A DNA stretch of 8,899 bases from positions 1 through 8,899 of the forward strand of contig JAFGOU010000247.1 of the NCBI GenBank assembly GCA_016926315.1. The letters run 5' to 3'. This document shows positions 6,547-8,899 of the stretch, piece by piece; within the stretch, counting starts at the first letter, position 1; each line of letters opens with the position of its first letter. Source of the stretch: Chitinispirillaceae bacterium. GTDB taxonomy: Bacteria; Fibrobacterota; Chitinivibrionia; Chitinivibrionales; Chitinispirillaceae. A model generated the notes under the pieces. That model was given only the letters and a program-made list of their open reading frames with translations. It was not told the origin of the DNA and did not search any database. A program made the translations under genes and the position numbers.

Positions 6547-7386
6547 TCATTGTCTCCTTGGATCTTTTCTCGGCTCGGATGATCGGTCCTCTCCGCCGGC
6601 ATCATTGCCGCCATGGCCGCTCCCCTGGTCCGTGGGGCTGGCGGTGGTCCCGGCAGGCGGTTTCTCCGATGGCGCCTGGCCGGATTGGCCCGGATAATCG
6701 CGCCCCCGGCGGCGGTCCGGATTGGGTGGAGGTTGCGTTTTGGATCCGGAACCCGGTTGAGTGATGCCGCCTGGTCGTGACCGGCCATCCGAAGGCGTAA
6801 AGGAGCGCGAACGCCGGTCCTGGCCGATGGCATTTCTGTTATTTCGGCGATAAGGATCACGTCCCCTGACCCGTGGAAAATAAAAACGGTCGAAATTCCT
6901 GTAGTAGCGGCAGTAGCCGGAAAACGGATCGAAATAAAAACCGGGCGGGCATCCGTAGTAAGGGGACCTATACATGCGATCACGGATCCACCACGGGGCA
7001 GTGGTTGAAAGATAAAAGTGATACTCGGCAATCGAGGAAAAACAGCGCAGTTCGGGATAGCCGAGAAAATCCCGTATCCAAAAGCAGTATTCACGGATGC
7101 GGGGCTCTACGATAACCGTGTCAAGAGAGCGTTCCGCCGACGCTCCGGGAGCAATGGGTTCGTTTTCACCATACCATGTCGTATCGAACAGCGTATCGCC
7201 GTCCTTGTAAACCGTGTCAACGGTGATGTAAAAGGTATCGGTTTGCGTCAGGTCTGCCTCTTTTCCCTGTTCGAAACCTCCGGGCAGGGAATGAGCCGGC
7301 GATGCATACCGGTGCACTTGCGTGTAACAACCCGACACCACCGCAAGCGCGATAAGCGCACAACCTGAAAAGATGATTTTTCTCAT
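6547..7386 (-). CDS. Putative outer-membrane lipoprotein with aromatic core and Pro/Gly/Arg-rich tail
   Basis: A 279-residue predicted lipoprotein. The N-terminus MRKIIFSGCALIALAVVSGC is a lipoprotein signal with lipobox VVSGC; Cys20 would be lipidated and the next residue is Tyr, not Asp, so outer-membrane sorting is expected by the E. coli rule. Residues 21-95 are Thr/Asp-rich, 96-170 are very aromatic with paired cysteines (C101, C115, C146, C159; YYGCPPGFYFDPFSGYCRYY), and about 171-279 is a low-complexity tail rich in Arg, Pro, Gly and Ser that is probably disordered. The frame extends to 7497, but I chose the ATG at 7386 because GGGAGG (7399-7394) lies 7 nt before it and the signal peptide starts exactly there. 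Its TGA overlaps the start region of the barrel gene, so the two probably work together at the outer membrane. I do not recognise a named family. Confidence 0.8.
   Translation of the reverse strand: MRKIIFSGCALIALAVVSGCYTQVHRYASPAHSLPGGFEQGKEADLTQTDTFYITVDTVYKDGDTLFDTTWYGENEPIAPGASAERSLDTVIVEPRIREYCFWIRDFLGYPELRCFSSIAEYHFYLSTTAPWWIRDRMYRSPYYGCPPGFYFDPFSGYCRYYRNFDRFYFPRVRGRDPYRRNNRNAIGQDRRSRSFTPSDGRSRPGGITQPGSGSKTQPPPNPDRRRGRDYPGQSGQAPSEKPPAGTTASPTDQGSGHGGNDAGGEDRSSEPRKDPRRQ
6554..6559 (-). promoter_or_regulatory. Ribosome binding site deciding the barrel-protein start
   Basis: AAGGAG on the minus strand is 9 nt from the ATG at 6544 and 3 nt from the ATG at 6550. The first spacing is near optimal and the second too short, which favours the 422-residue form. 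The site lies inside the last codons of the lipoprotein gene. Confidence 0.6.
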
Positions 7387-7393
7387 ACTGCCG

Positions 7394-7399
7394 CCTCCC
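7394..7399 (-). promoter_or_regulatory. Ribosome binding site deciding the lipoprotein start
   Basis: GGGAGG on the minus strand lies 7 nt before the ATG at 7386, which begins the lipoprotein signal peptide. No comparable site precedes the start at 7497. Confidence 0.65.
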
Positions 7400-7600
7400 G
7401 GTACAAGGGCAAGCTCCCCCTTTGCGTGCGGTCCCGGTATCGTCTGGATTTCCGGCAGATCGTATAAGGCACGATTTCCTCGTGGCCGGTTGAGCATGCC
7501 GTATCGTGAACCTTGCTCCTGACGCCTCTCCGTCTGGCACCATCGGAACCGTTTTTAAAATACTACCATACCGTCATCAAATACCATTTTGACTCATCAC

Positions 7601-7618
7601 GGTTTTCGCGTTAAAACC
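7601..7618 (-). terminator. Weak hairpin after the cellulase gene
   Basis: GGTTTT-N6-AAAACC forms a 6-bp stem 37 bp beyond the cellulase stop. It is AT-rich and is not followed by a T run on the minus strand, so intrinsic termination would be poor. I list it as the only hairpin in the expected place. Confidence 0.25.
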
Positions 7619-7655
7619 TGAAACCGCCGGATCTTGATAGGATACCGTGCCCTGT

Positions 7656-8899
7656 CTACGGCACTACCACTGCCGCTGCCCTCGAACCATTGGATGTTTT
7701 CACCATGCATACATAGACCCCGGCGACAAGCCTCGGTACGTTCCAGGTGACGGTTGCGTTGTTGGAACGGATGCTGGTGCCTGCAATCCTTGTTCCCTGT
7801 TGGTTGTGCAGGCGAAGGACAACGGGTGCGCCGCCCGATGCAATCCCGCGAATCGCCATGGTGGTGTTCCTGCCGTTTCCCGTCAAGGAAATGGTCAGGG
7901 TTCTGTTCCCTGCTCCGGCCCCTGCACCCCTTGGTTTTACTGCGGTGACCGGTTCATAGGGCTCCTGGATGCTGATGAGCGCGGCAAGGGCGCCGGTAAT
8001 GCCGGCGTTGTAGTCGCACCCGCTCTCTGTGGTGCTGTAATTCACGACGCTGTTGACAAAGGTGTTCAGTGCGCTCGGGCCGCCGATGAGCGCGCCCCCG
8101 CGCTTGAATTTGAACGGCGTGGACTCCTTGATGGCGTCGGGCGGGTTGTCGTCGATGCCCTGCAGGTTGCGATGGTGGACCTTGTCCCATGAGTTGGCGC
8201 CGAATCCGTGGATGAACGACCGGTTGAACTCGTTTGCCCCGAGGATGTAGTCGACCTGACTTTTCGCGAGATCGAGCGCCTGCTGGGCGTATGACGGTTC
8301 ACCCTGCCTGGTGATGTCATAGAGAAGCGTCATGGCGAACGCCAGTCCTCCGGCATAGCGGCAGGAACCCCAGCCGTCGTAGAAGCAGAGACCTGCGCTG
8401 TTTTTTTTCGCAGCGCCGCTCGACAGGGAGCCTTTAAACAGCGTCAGAACGGTTTTGCCGCTCTGGTTGGTCATGGTGGGATCGATCTTGAGCAGGTTGT
8501 AATAGGCCGCTTCCCAGAGGCTGTTCCATGAGTAGGCCCAGCCGCTCTCCCATTTGCCGCGTATGTAGCCTTCGGCATCGGTACGGTACTGCTGTTCCTG
8601 CGTGAGAAAGTAGAGTTCGCTAGCGGCAACGATGAGGTCGTCATTGGCTTCGGATTGCTCCTGATAGAACCCGCCGTTTGTGTACGGGGACGAAGCGTTT
8701 TGCTTTGCATAGGTATAGCCGCGGATTGCCGCTTCCCTGCACGAGTCGGCGTATGATTGCATGCCGAACGGAGGGCAGAGCCGGGCCATGAGTGCGAGCG
8801 CTGCGGTGAATTGTGCGCACGAAGCTCCGGCGCCGCTTGTTTTTTTGACCACCGGCCGCGGGTCCCCGCCTTTGTTCACCGGATTGAGCGACTGGTAGG
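7656..8899 (-). CDS. Glycoside hydrolase family 9 endoglucanase with C-terminal sorting-like domain (N-terminus outside window)
   Basis: A secreted cellulase that hydrolyses beta-1,4-glucan by inversion. The frame is open to the right edge: codons upstream of the GTG at 8879 read YQSLNP without a stop, so that GTG is internal. Counting from it, family 9 landmarks are ANDDLIVAASELYFLT (78-93), SWNSLWEAAYYNLL (117-130), QVDYILGANEFNRSFIHGFG (208-227), the substrate-contacting HHR (235-237) and GGALIGGP (261-268). YSTTESGCDYNAG (281-293) carries the likely catalytic acid Glu285, although the usual Ala/Ser/Thr two residues later is Gly. The Asp base pair of the family (DAGD-type motif) should lie in the missing N-terminus. 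After an AGAGAG linker (about 318-325), the last 80 residues form a beta-rich domain ending VPRLVAGVYVCMVKTSNGSR-AAAVVVP, like type IX-style or Fibrobacter-type C-terminal sorting modules. No carbohydrate-binding module is visible. Confidence 0.92.
   Translation of the reverse strand, partial: YQSLNPVNKGGDPRPVVKKTSGAGASCAQFTAALALMARLCPPFGMQSYADSCREAAIRGYTYAKQNASSPYTNGGFYQEQSEANDDLIVAASELYFLTQEQQYRTDAEGYIRGKWESGWAYSWNSLWEAAYYNLLKIDPTMTNQSGKTVLTLFKGSLSSGAAKKNSAGLCFYDGWGSCRYAGGLAFAMTLLYDITRQGEPSYAQQALDLAKSQVDYILGANEFNRSFIHGFGANSWDKVHHRNLQGIDDNPPDAIKESTPFKFKRGGALIGGPSALNTFVNSVVNYSTTESGCDYNAGITGALAALISIQEPYEPVTAVKPRGAGAGAGNRTLTISLTGNGRNTTMAIRGIASGGAPVVLRLHNQQGTRIAGTSIRSNNATVTWNVPRLVAGVYVCMVKTSNGSRAAAVVVP

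Larger units (their letters stand above)
7387..7655. other. Gap between cellulase and lipoprotein genes
   Basis: This stretch contains no supported gene; the lipoprotein frame stays open to 7497 but lacks a ribosome site and signal sequence there. On the minus strand, an AT-rich segment near 7555-7590 is the likeliest place for the lipoprotein promoter (TGGTAGTATTTT looks like an extended -10), but no matching -35 is clear. If used, the mRNA leader would be about 160 nt. Confidence 0.35.

Noticed and set aside
6282..7094. Minus-strand 270-codon frame overlapping the lipoprotein and barrel genes
   Set aside because: It is in a different frame over two genes with signal peptides, ribosome sites and family features; the product is Arg/Pro-rich shadow sequence.
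7589..7617. Plus-strand promoter-like pair TTGACT and TAAAAC with 17-bp spacing
   Set aside because: No plus-strand gene follows it; downstream is the antisense of the cellulase, and the -10 is poor.

Overview
The window looks like chromosomal DNA from a moderately GC-rich, diderm (outer-membrane) bacterium. The evidence is a lipoprotein with a clear lipobox, a FadL/PorV-like outer-membrane beta-barrel protein, and a secreted family 9 glycoside hydrolase with a C-terminal tail resembling a sorting domain. This combination fits a cellulolytic member of the Fibrobacterota/FCB group, but that placement is an inference and is weak. I see no tRNA, rRNA, CRISPR array, transposase or phage gene.

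Layout. Only the left-edge gene is on the plus strand: the C-terminal end of a MacB/FtsX-type ABC transporter permease (3-524). All other genes are on the minus strand. In their own reading direction, from right to left, they are: the C-terminal two-thirds or so of a GH9 cellulase cut by the right edge (7656-8899); a 269-bp gap; a lipoprotein (6547-7386) overlapping an outer-membrane barrel protein (5276-6544 or 6550); a short gap; two small unrecognised genes in tandem (4890-5153 and 4657-4887) behind a consensus -10 box; a roughly 350-bp gap holding a hairpin-rich REP-like repeat and a 14-bp palindrome; a UvrD/PcrA-type helicase (2212-4299); a 190-bp gap; and a cobalamin-binding radical SAM enzyme (591-2021) that converges on the permease.

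How the genes may work together. The lipoprotein and barrel protein are almost certainly co-translated and make up an envelope pair. They follow a secreted cellulase, so they could belong to a surface or secretion module, though the 269-bp gap means this is not shown. The most striking regulatory feature is a perfect 7+7-bp palindrome of the E. coli SOS-box type (TACTGT-N8-ACAGTA) lying across the best start codon of the helicase gene, which suggests LexA-controlled DNA repair. The radical SAM enzyme and the two small genes have no context that reveals their substrate or role.

I do not see a clear, wholly new multi-gene system. The best leads are the SOS-box helicase with a possible leaderless start, the cellulase's C-terminal domain beside a PorV-like barrel, and the uncharacterised two-gene cassette with a TTG start.
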